A stretch of 64,000 nucleotides of DNA. Source: Actinoplanes sichuanensis. Its GTDB lineage: Bacteria > Actinomycetota > Actinomycetes > Mycobacteriales > Micromonosporaceae. The translations under genes were made by a program, and so were the position numbers. The DNA lies in assembly GCF_033097365.1 (NCBI RefSeq), contig NZ_AP028461.1:10381501-10445500 (forward strand), read 5' to 3'. Below, in pieces: positions 33,989-42,339 of the stretch. The notes beneath the pieces were generated by a model, which saw nothing but the letters and a program-made list of their open reading frames with translations, had not been told where the DNA came from and ran no database searches. Position 1 is the stretch's first letter; each line of letters opens with the position of its first letter.

Positions 33989-34580
33989 GGTAGCGGCGAG
34001 CAGCAGCGATGCCACACCGAACGCCAGGGCCAAGGACGCAAGGCCACACGTCCGGCGGCAACGGTGAGCGGCGTGAGTGCCGCACCCAAAGCCGAGACAG
34101 GCCGCAAACTCAGCGATAGCGATGCATGACAGATGCCGCACCAGACGCCAGGGCCAAGGCCGCCAGCCACACGGCCAGCGGTACGAGGTGCGTGGCACGC
34201 GGAGCCCGGTGGATGCGGCAGTCCGAGTACTCCGGGACGGCCCGCAAGTGATCGTCGCAGGGGTGCCGCACCGAACGCCGGGTCCGAGGCCGCCAGGCCG
34301 CACGGCCGCCAGGCCGCACGGCCGGGGTAACGATGAGTGGGCACAGACGCCGAACCAGCCGTAACGCGGGGGTTCGGGGGGCTCGGCCCCCTGATGAAAC
34401 GCGAAGAGGGCCCCGGTCCGCGCATTCCGCGGACAGAGACCCCCTGCACTCGTAGCGGGGACAGGATTTGAACCTGCGACCTCTGGGTTATGAGCCCAGC
34501 GAGCTACCGAGCTGCTCCACCCCGCGTCGGTAGCTAAACCCTAGCGCACTGGGTTCGAGGGCTGCAAAACGGCCCCCCGT
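33989..34580. repeat. Right arm of the large inverted repeat
   Basis: Reverse complement of 31592-32174. It carries a second initiator tRNA with promoter and hairpin, extra copies of the 45-bp GC-rich module (near 34280-34320), and at its outer end a damaged remnant of the UPF0182 terminator (34562-34580). Further degenerate modules continue inward to about 33870. No credible gene lies between 33811 and 34452. Confidence 0.9.
34453..34526 (-). tRNA. Initiator tRNA-Met (CAT), copy 2
   Basis: Identical over all 74 nt to copy 1 but on the minus strand, so the two genes point at each other across about 2.7 kb. The promoter (TTGCAG, 18 nt, TAGGGT) is conserved, so it is probably expressed. Confidence 0.95.
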
Positions 34581-34589
34581 GAAGGTGGA

Positions 34590-35050
34590 CTGGACGGCCG
34601 GTGTCGCGAGGGTGGGCCAGAAATGCGGCTGTCTCCCGCCGGGGTCGGCATCGACGCGGACTGTGCCGTTGTGGCGTTCGCTGGCCGATGGCCAGGCCGG
34701 TTCCGGCGTGGTGTTCGCTGCCGTCGGCTCGGGTGGAGGGGTTGAATACTTCGGCTCGCTGGTTTTCGGGATGCCGATTCCGCGGCTGGCCATCTCGATG
34801 CGGCAGGTGGCGGGGTCTGGTGCGGTGGCGCGGATGGTGATCTCGGCGACGCGGCCGGCGGGGGTGTATTCGATGGCGTTGCCGGTGAGGTTGTCGTGGA
34901 CCTGGCGGATCGGGGTGGGGTTGCCGAGGACGGTGGGCAGCGGGCCGCAGGCGGGCGGATTGTGGTCGGTGAGGCACCGGATGCCCAGGTGGCGATGGTC
35001 ACCGGTGGAGATGTCGGCCGTTTCGACATCGACCTGGGAGGGCACCGGCC
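34590..35050 (-). pseudogene. Decayed histidine kinase (ATPase domain remnant)
   Basis: The minus strand encodes recognisable HATPase blocks: an N-box (RQVHDNLTGNAIEYTP), a G1 box (RGIGIP), an F/G2 region (RADGSEHHAGTGLAIGQR) and the tail HNGTVRVDADPGG. The G2 block is in a different frame from the others, so at least two compensating frameshifts or indels are present. The upstream sensor and His regions cannot be recognised and 35051-35330 holds no clear gene. It is a relic, probably of a PAS/GAF-type kinase. Confidence 0.75.
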
Positions 35051-35334
35051 CGGAAGGTGGAACCGGTGATCGACGCCGGAGGTATCGGCCTGCTGGAGTG
35101 CGGCGATGGCCTCGACCGGTCTGGGTGCCGCCGCGGGGCCCGCCAGACGGTGCGGATTTCGGAGGCGGTGGCCGTGGTGGCCGGCCGGTGCGACACAGGT
35201 GACCTCGACCGTATCGGGTAGCCGTTCGCCGAGCAGAGCCACCAAGCCGATGACGAGAACGGAACGATGCCGAACCGGCCCCGAGTATTCGACGCCATTG
35301 GGGACGCTCCTGGCCGATGACCGAACGGTCCTAG

Positions 35335-36782
35335 TACGGCAGCCGCCATTCGTGATCATGGTTGGAGTTCGAGGGTGAGGCGGCGGGCGTAGTGGGCTCG
35401 TCTGGCTCGTGCCTGGTGGCGGCGTCGCCAGTTTGACCAGCGCAGACGGTAGGCGATGCTGCGGGTTGGCCGGATCAGCAGGACGTTGATCAGACGGCGG
35501 ATTTCGTTGACGGTCAGGTCGATCATGTCGGGCTGACCGCGACGATCTGCGGTGCGGGCGTCGGCGGCGCAGATCGCGAGGACGGCGAGGGCGGCCAGGG
35601 CCAGGGTGGTGAACCGGTGCCAGGACGTCCACCGGCGGACTTGGTGCTGGTCAAGGCCGACTTGGCCTTTTCCGGCCTGAAAGCTTTCCTCCACGATCCA
35701 GCGAACTCCCGCGACCCGCACGAACTGGGCGAGGGTGGCCGGCCCCGGTGCCCAGCAGCGGTAGAAAGCCAGCTCACCGGTCGTGGTGTTACGTCGGATG
35801 AGCAGGCTGTGCCGGCCATCGTCGTCGGGGTCACCGTCGGCGCCGACGTCGGCCAGCCAGGCCCAGTCGTAGAACCGTGGTCCTTTCGAGCCGTCACCAG
35901 CGCTGCGCCGGGTCCAGGCGGTGGCGGGCAGGTTCTCGGCGAGGCGGTCGACGCGGCAGCGGGTCTTGCCTGCGTCGATCGGCACGAGGTGATCGCAGGA
36001 GACTGCCAGCACGTAGCCGAGGCGGAGTTTGCGCAGTTCACTGCGGAGCCGGGTGTTATTGCCGTAGGCCTCGTCCGCGGCGACCCACCGGGCTGGGACC
36101 AGGGCATTCACCGCGGCGTTGATCATGTCGTCGGCCAACTCCGAGCGGGTGGCGAACGTGACGTCCTGCGGAATGCCGGCCCGCTCGCACCGGTCACGGT
36201 CATCGGTCCAGGACTTCGGCAGGTAAACCCTGCGGTCGATCAGAGTGTGACCGTGCCTGCTCGCATAGGCGAGGAACACTCCGACCTGGGCGTTCTCGAT
36301 CCGCCCGGCGGTTCCGGTGTATTGACGCTGGACACCGACCGAGTGCACGCCCTTCTTCAGATCGCCGGTCTCGTCGACCACGAGGACACCGTCAGGGTCA
36401 CCGAGTCGGTCAGCGACGACCTTGCGAACGTCGTCACGCACCGCGTCAGCGTCCCACTTGGCCCGGTAGAGCAGCCGTTGCATCGCATCCGGTCGGGCAT
36501 GTCCGGCCTGCTCAGCCACCTGCCAACACGTCTTGACCTCCAGGTCGGCAAGCAGCCCGGTGACGAACCCGGCCGCCGCCCGGCGGGGCTCAACCCGGCA
36601 GAACCGGCCCGCGAACGAGTCGATCACCAGGTCGATGGTTCGTCGCCACCGAGCAGGCTCTACGCTGTGGCTCTCGGCCACCGCAAGGTCTGATGTTGTG
36701 TCCACAACGCACAGACGATCATGCGGTGGCCGTCCTTGTTCCCGCAGGATCCGAGGTCACCTCACGAACGGCGGCTGCCGTA
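35335..36782 (-). mobile_element. IS701-family insertion sequence, complete
   Basis: A 1448-bp element. Terminal inverted repeats of 21 bp (35335-35355 and 36762-36782) differ at one base. It is flanked by CTAG on both sides (35331-35334 and 36783-36786), matching the 4-bp target duplication at CTAG typical of IS701 elements. One intact transposase gene fills it, so the element could be active. Confidence 0.92.
35356..36705 (-). CDS. IS701-family transposase
   Basis: A 449-residue DDE transposase. The first acidic block is VLVVDETGDLKKG, then WVAADEAYGNN, and the C-terminal ESFQAGKGQVGLDQHQ region holds the last Glu with the Lys/Arg helix. The frame is intact from a GTG at 36705; the stop abuts the left terminal repeat. 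The N-terminal RRTIDLVIDSF and GFVTGLL segments fit IS701-type enzymes. Confidence 0.92.
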   Translation of the reverse strand: MDTTSDLAVAESHSVEPARWRRTIDLVIDSFAGRFCRVEPRRAAAGFVTGLLADLEVKTCWQVAEQAGHARPDAMQRLLYRAKWDADAVRDDVRKVVADRLGDPDGVLVVDETGDLKKGVHSVGVQRQYTGTAGRIENAQVGVFLAYASRHGHTLIDRRVYLPKSWTDDRDRCERAGIPQDVTFATRSELADDMINAAVNALVPARWVAADEAYGNNTRLRSELRKLRLGYVLAVSCDHLVPIDAGKTRCRVDRLAENLPATAWTRRSAGDGSKGPRFYDWAWLADVGADGDPDDDGRHSLLIRRNTTTGELAFYRCWAPGPATLAQFVRVAGVRWIVEESFQAGKGQVGLDQHQVRRWTSWHRFTTLALAALAVLAICAADARTADRRGQPDMIDLTVNEIRRLINVLLIRPTRSIAYRLRWSNWRRRHQARARRAHYARRLTLELQP

Positions 36783-36970
36783 CTAGGACCGAACGGCTCT
36801 AGGACCGAACGGCTCTAGGACTGAACGGCTCTAGGGCCGCAGGGCTCTAGGACCGCCGGGCTCTAGGACCGAACGGCTCTAGGAGCGAACGGTCCTAGAG
36901 CCGAACGGGCCAGGATCGAGCGGGCCGAGGGCCGAAAAGGCCGGACCGAACGGGTCGAGGCTGAAAAGGA
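36783..36970. repeat. 16-bp tandem repeat array containing CTAG
   Basis: Eight units of 16 bp start at 36783, 36799, 36815, 36831, 36847, 36863, 36879 and 36895, with consensus CTAGGACCGAACGGCT. Three decayed units follow to about 36970. A matching unit ends at 35334 on the far side of the insertion sequence, so the array was continuous before insertion. It lies just downstream of the lamin-tail gene. Confidence 0.88.
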
Positions 36971-36989
36971 GTGTCCCCGCCGGGTCGTT

Positions 36990-38171
36990 TCAGCAGGTGG
37001 TGTAGCCCTTGCCTGCGGTCGTCCACCGGCAGCTGTCGATGGTCTTGCCGGCGTCGGTCCGCAGGGTCGCGGTGTCGCCGCCGTTGTTCCACACGTGGTA
37101 GCTCTTGCCCCAGTAACGGGTGGCGGTGGTGTTGGTGCCCTTGCCGGTACGGACGATCACGCTCTTGCCGGCGGCCAGCGTGTAGCTGCTGGTGAACCGG
37201 TAGAGGTTGCCGGCGGCGTCACGGACCGTCCACCCCTTGAGGTTGACCGCCTTGCTGCTCTTGTTGGTGAGCTGCGCGTACTCCCCGTTGATGCTCTTGT
37301 TGGTGCGGCTGTCCACACCGGGGGAGTTGTACTGGATCCGGGTGAACTGGATCGAGCCGACGGCGGGTGTGGTGGTGGGCGGGTTGGTCGGGTTGGTCGG
37401 TGTGGTCGGCGGAGTGGTGCCGCCGCCGGAGCCGCCGACGTCCACGGTCCGGGTGTACGTGTTGCTGGTGATCAGGTTCTCGGCGGAGGCGTACGCCGCG
37501 TTCCCGGTCTCGGCGATGACCGCCCGGTAGGTCTGCTGCCCGCCCGGCTGCCCGGTGGCGGTGCCCTGGAATTCGGCGTTGTCGTCGCCGTCGTCGTTGG
37601 GCGGTGTGGCGCCGCCCTCACCGGCCGGACCGTCGGTGACGCCCGACGCGACCGCGACCCAGCTACCGCCGCTCTGCCGTTCCACCCGGACCGGGAAGTA
37701 CGGCTGGTCGGGACTGGTGTGCACGTTGAAGCTGATGCTGCCGGAACCGGTCGAGCTGACCGTGAACGTGGCACCGACCTTGAGCGGGGCCTGCACGATC
37801 CGCGAGTACTGTCCGCCGGATTCGACGGCCCACACGAAGCCGGAGTCCATCACCCGGCGGATGGTCCACCGGCCGTTGCTGCCGGCGGTGACCGTGGTGG
37901 GCATGTCGGTCTCGAACTGGGTGGCCGGTGACAGCTCCGAACCCTGAGTGGCGTCTTTGCCCCACTTGTAGGCGGCCTCACGCAGTGTGACGGTGGCGTT
38001 CGCGGTGGCGGTGCCGGTCAGGGTCACCGTGCCGAAGCCGACCTGGGCCGGTGGCGTGTCGAACGTCGGCGCTGCGGCCCAGGCGGGCGTGGTCCCGAAT
38101 ACGCCGGTAGCCGCGATGAGCACGCCCAGCGCGGAACCCGTACCGAAAACTGTTTTCGGTCGTCTGAACAT
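36990..38171 (-). CDS. Secreted protein with C-terminal lamin-tail domain
   Basis: A 393-residue secreted protein: Sec signal (about 1-33, ending AWAAA), two beta-rich regions (about 35-130 and 130-240), a Pro/Thr linker (about 255-275) and a lamin-tail domain (about 280-393) with the usual NSPGVD, LTNKSSKAVNLKGWTV and YHVWNNGGDTATL blocks. Lamin-tail domains in bacteria are often surface or nuclease-associated; no enzyme domain is visible here. GGAGG lies about 12 nt before the ATG. Confidence 0.82.
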   Translation of the reverse strand: MFRRPKTVFGTGSALGVLIAATGVFGTTPAWAAAPTFDTPPAQVGFGTVTLTGTATANATVTLREAAYKWGKDATQGSELSPATQFETDMPTTVTAGSNGRWTIRRVMDSGFVWAVESGGQYSRIVQAPLKVGATFTVSSTGSGSISFNVHTSPDQPYFPVRVERQSGGSWVAVASGVTDGPAGEGGATPPNDDGDDNAEFQGTATGQPGGQQTYRAVIAETGNAAYASAENLITSNTYTRTVDVGGSGGGTTPPTTPTNPTNPPTTTPAVGSIQFTRIQYNSPGVDSRTNKSINGEYAQLTNKSSKAVNLKGWTVRDAAGNLYRFTSSYTLAAGKSVIVRTGKGTNTTATRYWGKSYHVWNNGGDTATLRTDAGKTIDSCRWTTAGKGYTTC

Positions 38172-38342
38172 GGTGTTGAAAATCCTCCATTGTGCGGCCG
38201 GACGATGAGGTTATCGAAAGCGATTCGAGGTGGTCATCGTTCATCCCGTCTGCGCACCCTACCCGCAAAGCTGCAGGTAGAAGCTGTTTGCCCGGGTGTC
38301 GGTAAAGTTATCGGCAGCTCCGACCGAGGGATTGTGCAAGGA

Positions 38343-39104
38343 ATGATTGAACTAGCCGCCGATTGTTCTCGGTGCGCCGCGTTGTGCTGCGTTGCCCCCG
38401 CCTTCGCCAAGTCGTCCGATTTTGCGGTCGACAAACCGGCCGGGCAGCCGTGCCGGAATCTGGGCGACGATTTCCGCTGCACCATTCATGAGGAGTTGCC
38501 GCGACGCGGGTTCCCCGGCTGTGTGGTGTTCGACTGTTTCGGGGCGGGGCAGCGGATCACTCAGGACACCTTCGGCGGACGGGACTGGCGCTCCGCGCCG
38601 GAGCTGGCCGGTGACATGTTCGCGGTACTCCCGGTGGTGCGGCAGCTGCACGAGCTGATGTGGTATCTGACCGAGGCATTGAAGCTGGACGAGGCGCGCC
38701 GGCTGCACCCGAAGTTGCGGGCCGCTCTCGACGAGACCGACGTACTGGCCGGAAGCGATCCCGGTGGCCTGCGGAAACTGGACGTGGAGGCGTACCGCGT
38801 CCGGGTTGTGCCGTTGTTGCGGAGGGCGAGTGAGATGGCCCGGTCGCGGGCCGGTGGGCGCCGTCCGGACCACAGTGGTGCCCAGCTGATCGGGCGCCGC
38901 CTGCGCGGCGCCGATCTGCGCGGCGCGAGTTTCCGCGGCGCCCTGTTGATCGGCACCGATCTGCGTGACGCGGATCTACGCCGAGCCGATTTCACCGGCG
39001 CCGACATGCGGGGTACGGACCTGCGCGGCGCGAACCTGGACGGAGCGATCTTTCTCACCGCGTCGCAGCTCCGGGCGGCAGTGACGGGGGACGATCACCC
39101 TTAG
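38343..39104 (+). CDS. Cys-rich N-terminus fused to pentapeptide repeats
   Basis: 253 residues. The N-terminal 70 contain eight cysteines (8, 11, 15, 16, 37, 46, 60, 65), suggesting zinc or iron-sulfur binding. The middle is helical. Residues about 180-240 are pentapeptide repeats (LRGADLRGASFRGALLIG type), which fold as a right-handed beta helix and can mimic DNA in gyrase-protecting proteins. The combination is distinctive and its function unknown. I prefer the ATG at 38343; upstream codons lack coding character. Confidence 0.75.
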   Translation: MIELAADCSRCAALCCVAPAFAKSSDFAVDKPAGQPCRNLGDDFRCTIHEELPRRGFPGCVVFDCFGAGQRITQDTFGGRDWRSAPELAGDMFAVLPVVRQLHELMWYLTEALKLDEARRLHPKLRAALDETDVLAGSDPGGLRKLDVEAYRVRVVPLLRRASEMARSRAGGRRPDHSGAQLIGRRLRGADLRGASFRGALLIGTDLRDADLRRADFTGADMRGTDLRGANLDGAIFLTASQLRAAVTGDDHP

Positions 39105-39114
39105 GATGGGGCGC

Positions 39115-40326
39115 ATGCAACCGGTGTCCGGTGTGGTGTGGGCCCTGACCGTTGCCGGCATCGTCGGCCTGCTGCTCTTCGACTTCTTCTTTCACGTGCG
39201 CAAGGCCCATGTGCCGAAACTGCGTGAGGCGGCACTGTGGACGTCGATCTACGTGTCGATCGCGATCCTGTTCGGTGTCGGCGTCTGGATCTTCGGTGGC
39301 TCCACGATGGGCCAGGAGTATTTCGCCGGCTATGTCACCGAGGAGGCGCTGTCGGTCGACAACCTCTTCGTGTTCCTGTTGCTGCTGAGCAGTTTCAAGG
39401 TGCCGCGCGCCGACCAGCAGAAGGTGCTGCTGTTCGGGATCGTGGTGTCGCTACTCGCCCGGACCGGGTTCATCCTGCTCGGTTCGGCACTGATCAACTC
39501 GTTCGCCTGGATCTTCTATCTGTTCGGGCTGATCCTGCTGGTCACCGCGGGCAATCTGCTCAAGCAGAAACACGACGAAGGCGAGGCGCCGGACAACATC
39601 GTGATCCGGCTGGCCCGGCGTTTCCTACGGACCTCGGAGACGTACGACGGGGACAAGCTCTTCACCTACCAGGACGGCAAGCGGGTGCTCACCCCGATGC
39701 TGCTGGTCATGGTGGCGATCGGCGGGACCGACATCCTGTTCGCGCTGGACTCGATTCCGGCCATCTTCGGGCTGACTCAGAACGTGTACCTGGTCTTCAC
39801 CGCCACCGCCTTCTCCCTGTTGGGGCTGCGGCAGCTGTACTTCCTGATCGACGGCCTGCTGGACCGTCTGGTCTTCCTCTCCTACGGCCTGGCCGCGATC
39901 CTCGGGCTGATCGGCGTGAAGCTGGTCCTGCACGCCCTGCACGAGAACAATGTGCCGTTCATCAACGACGGTGAGCCGGTCGACGTGGTGGAGATTCCGA
40001 CCGCGGTCTCGCTCGGCGCCATCGTCGGGGTCCTGCTGATCACCGTGGTCGCGTCACTGCTCAGCCCGAAGGGCCAGGCCCGGACGGTGGCGGCGGCGGT
40101 CCGCCGGTCGGCACACGAGTTCCTCGACGTGGAGACCGATCCGGAGTACTGCGACGAGGTCTTCCACCGGATGCTCGCCGAAGAGAAGAAATTCGAGGCG
40201 CTGACGCCGAAGCAGCGGTCCCTGCTCCGGCAGGAGGCCGAGCTGACGACGTTGTTGGAGCGGGCGCACCGGGTGCACGACGAGCGGGTCGCCGCCGGGC
40301 ACTGCTTCGTGCCGGCGACGACCTAG
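39115..40326 (+). CDS. TerC-family integral membrane protein
   Basis: A 403-residue TerC/Alx protein with about nine helices. The acidic intramembrane motifs EEALSVDNLFVF and GGTDILFALDSIPAIFG are intact; this family is linked to tellurite resistance and to manganese or calcium export. A cytoplasmic tail of about 80 residues follows. The ATG at 39115 is probably leaderless: TAGGAT (39102-39107) ends 7 nt upstream, overlapping the end of the previous gene. Confidence 0.92.
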   Translation: MQPVSGVVWALTVAGIVGLLLFDFFFHVRKAHVPKLREAALWTSIYVSIAILFGVGVWIFGGSTMGQEYFAGYVTEEALSVDNLFVFLLLLSSFKVPRADQQKVLLFGIVVSLLARTGFILLGSALINSFAWIFYLFGLILLVTAGNLLKQKHDEGEAPDNIVIRLARRFLRTSETYDGDKLFTYQDGKRVLTPMLLVMVAIGGTDILFALDSIPAIFGLTQNVYLVFTATAFSLLGLRQLYFLIDGLLDRLVFLSYGLAAILGLIGVKLVLHALHENNVPFINDGEPVDVVEIPTAVSLGAIVGVLLITVVASLLSPKGQARTVAAAVRRSAHEFLDVETDPEYCDEVFHRMLAEEKKFEALTPKQRSLLRQEAELTTLLERAHRVHDERVAAGHCFVPATT

Positions 40327-40339
40327 ACCGGAACCGCCG

Positions 40340-41245
40340 TCAGCGGTCCCGGTTGAGGTAAGACGAGAGGTTCGTGGTCTGCCCGTCGTCGGGGGACTGG
40401 GAGACCAGGTTCGCCACCCGGGCGGCCAGGCTCGCGGCGCGCGACGCCAGGTCCGGCTCGGACTGCCGGGAGTCCAGCTCGGCGCGGAGAGCCTCCTCGG
40501 CGCGCAGCGCGTCGGCCTCCACCCCGGGGCGGTCGGAGTAGTCCCGCGGACCGGAGACGGGCTCCTGGTAGTCCTGGTACTCCTGGTAGACCGGCTCGGC
40601 GTAGGCGGGAGCGGGCTCGGCATATGCGGGCTCGGCATATGCGGGCTCGGTGTAGGCGGGCTCTTTGACCTCCGGAGCGGGCACCGGAACCTCGCCGAGC
40701 ATCGTCACGGTCTGCCCTTGACCACCCAGGTGGTTACTGAATTCCGGGCCGATGACCAGCCGGGACAGCATCCGCGCCTGTACGGCCGGCACCCCGATGA
40801 GATCGGCGTTCTCCACTCGGAACCGGGCGATCGCCTGCCGCATGGTGTTGGCCAGATGATCGGCCGCGCTGATCTTGCTCAGCTCGCCACCGGCGAAGAC
40901 CAAGGCCGGGAAGGTACCCTCCGGCCCCTTGCAGACCAGCTGGATCTGGGTGACCGTGCCGTTGCGGCCGGTCTCCCGGTTGCCCGGCTGGACACGCAGG
41001 TGCTGCGGCCAGAGCCAGAACAGCTCGCCACTACTGTGCGTGCTTTCGCTGTCATGTACGTAACGCACCCGGCGGTCCGTGACGATGACGTCCGTCTCCT
41101 CCGGCAGCGTCCACCGGGGCAGTGACGACGCCTCGTCGAACGCGTATTCGGCCACGGCGCATCGACCGCGCCACAGGACGCGCTCACCGCCGTCGAGCGG
41201 TCCGAGGTCCGTGCCCTCTGGGGACAGGAAGTGCTGGTGGAACAT
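40340..41245 (-). CDS. Protein of unknown function with EPAYA repeats
   Basis: A 301-residue cytoplasmic protein. The N-terminal 170 residues look like a compact beta-rich domain (PH-like by general feel only). The middle has tandem Glu-Pro-Ala-Tyr-Ala repeats (about 190-225), followed by an acidic helical tail. GGGGAAGG precedes the ATG by about 5 nt. It converges with the TerC gene, 13 bp apart. Confidence 0.65.
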   Translation of the reverse strand: MFHQHFLSPEGTDLGPLDGGERVLWRGRCAVAEYAFDEASSLPRWTLPEETDVIVTDRRVRYVHDSESTHSSGELFWLWPQHLRVQPGNRETGRNGTVTQIQLVCKGPEGTFPALVFAGGELSKISAADHLANTMRQAIARFRVENADLIGVPAVQARMLSRLVIGPEFSNHLGGQGQTVTMLGEVPVPAPEVKEPAYTEPAYAEPAYAEPAPAYAEPVYQEYQDYQEPVSGPRDYSDRPGVEADALRAEEALRAELDSRQSEPDLASRAASLAARVANLVSQSPDDGQTTNLSSYLNRDR

Positions 41246-41405
41246 GGTTGCCTTCCCCGTGCCTGCCGCGATCTCGTGAACAACGGCCGCAACGATTACA
41301 ACCGGGTACCGGCGGTGTCGCCAGTCACCGGGCGTGAATCACACCGGAACTCGCGGAATCGACACAGGACGGTGATCAGGGATACACCAACGGCCGACTC
41401 CACAA

Positions 41406-42257
41406 TTACTTACGGTTACCGAAGAGCCCTTCGGGGGGTAGGGGAGAGGGTACCGCCGCAGCGTCCGGAACGGGAGACGCTCCACCGGTGAAGCGATCAA
41501 GATCGGTCTCGACCCGCCCGGGGAACCAGTCACCGGCGGCCCGCCGGGACAATTCGGCGATCGGCGGAGGGGTACGCCCGGCGACCACCACGAGATTGCC
41601 GAAGCGCCGCCCGCGCAGCACCGCCGAGTCCGCCACCAGACACGCCTCCGGCAGCGCGGCCCGGATCGTGGCCACCTGTGCCCGGGCATACCGCAACGGC
41701 GGCCCGTCGGCGACGTTCGCGATCAGCCGGCCGGCCGGGTCCAGCACCCGGGCCACCTGCTCGGCGAACTCGGCCGAGGCGAGGTGCGCCGGGGTACGGG
41801 CGCCGGCGAACACGTCCAGGACCACCACGTCGTACCCGGCGTCCCGCATCCCCTCGACCGCGGCTCGGGCGTCGGCGACCCGTACCCGGATGTTGCTGTT
41901 GTTCGGCAGCGGCAGCGCCGACCGGACCAGCTCGACGAGCGGACCGTCGATCTCGACCACCCGTTGCGCCGAACCGGGCCGGGTGACCGCCACATACCGC
42001 GGCAGGGTCAGTGCGCCACCGCCGAGATGCAGCACGCGCAGCGGGCGGCCGGCCGGTGCGGCCAGATCGATCGCGGCCGCCATCCGCCTGATGTACTCGA
42101 ACTCCAGGTGCGTGGGGTCGGCCAGGTCGACGTGGGACTGCGGCGCCCCGTCGAGCAGCAGCGTCCAGGCGGTGTCCCGGTCGGGGTCGGGCACCAGCTC
42201 GGCGACGCCCGAGGCGACCGTCTCGACCCGGGTCCGCGATGCCCTGCGCTGTGCCAT
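41406..42257 (-). CDS. Spermidine-synthase-like methyltransferase-fold protein
   Basis: A 283-residue Rossmann protein with LHLGGGALTLPRY (SAM or dcSAM-binding loop), VVEIDGPLVEL (acidic ribose ligand) and DVVVLDVFAGA. This matches the polyamine aminopropyltransferase superfamily, but the substrate-binding gate residues are not clear, so an aminopropyl transfer is not certain. ATG at 42257, likely leaderless. It is divergent from the DUF1800 gene. Confidence 0.8.
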   Translation of the reverse strand: MAQRRASRTRVETVASGVAELVPDPDRDTAWTLLLDGAPQSHVDLADPTHLEFEYIRRMAAAIDLAAPAGRPLRVLHLGGGALTLPRYVAVTRPGSAQRVVEIDGPLVELVRSALPLPNNSNIRVRVADARAAVEGMRDAGYDVVVLDVFAGARTPAHLASAEFAEQVARVLDPAGRLIANVADGPPLRYARAQVATIRAALPEACLVADSAVLRGRRFGNLVVVAGRTPPPIAELSRRAAGDWFPGRVETDLDRFTGGASPVPDAAAVPSPLPPEGLFGNRK

Positions 42258-42339
42258 CGCGCAAGTATCCCGGTAGCAGATCGGTAGCGCCGGTGCGGGA
42301 ACGCACAAGTGACGCCGGAAACTTCCGACGTTTACCCGC

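Noticed and set aside
31851..34449. Open frames within the repeat arms as genes
   Set aside because: They follow the repeat modules in several frames and on both strands, with no ribosome sites and no shared product between arms.
31622..34560. tRNA copies as attachment sites of an integrated element
   Set aside because: The copies are inverted, not direct, include the whole gene plus promoter, and no integrase lies between them.
36783..36970. CRISPR array
   Set aside because: Units are contiguous 16-bp tandem repeats with no spacers and no cas genes in the window.
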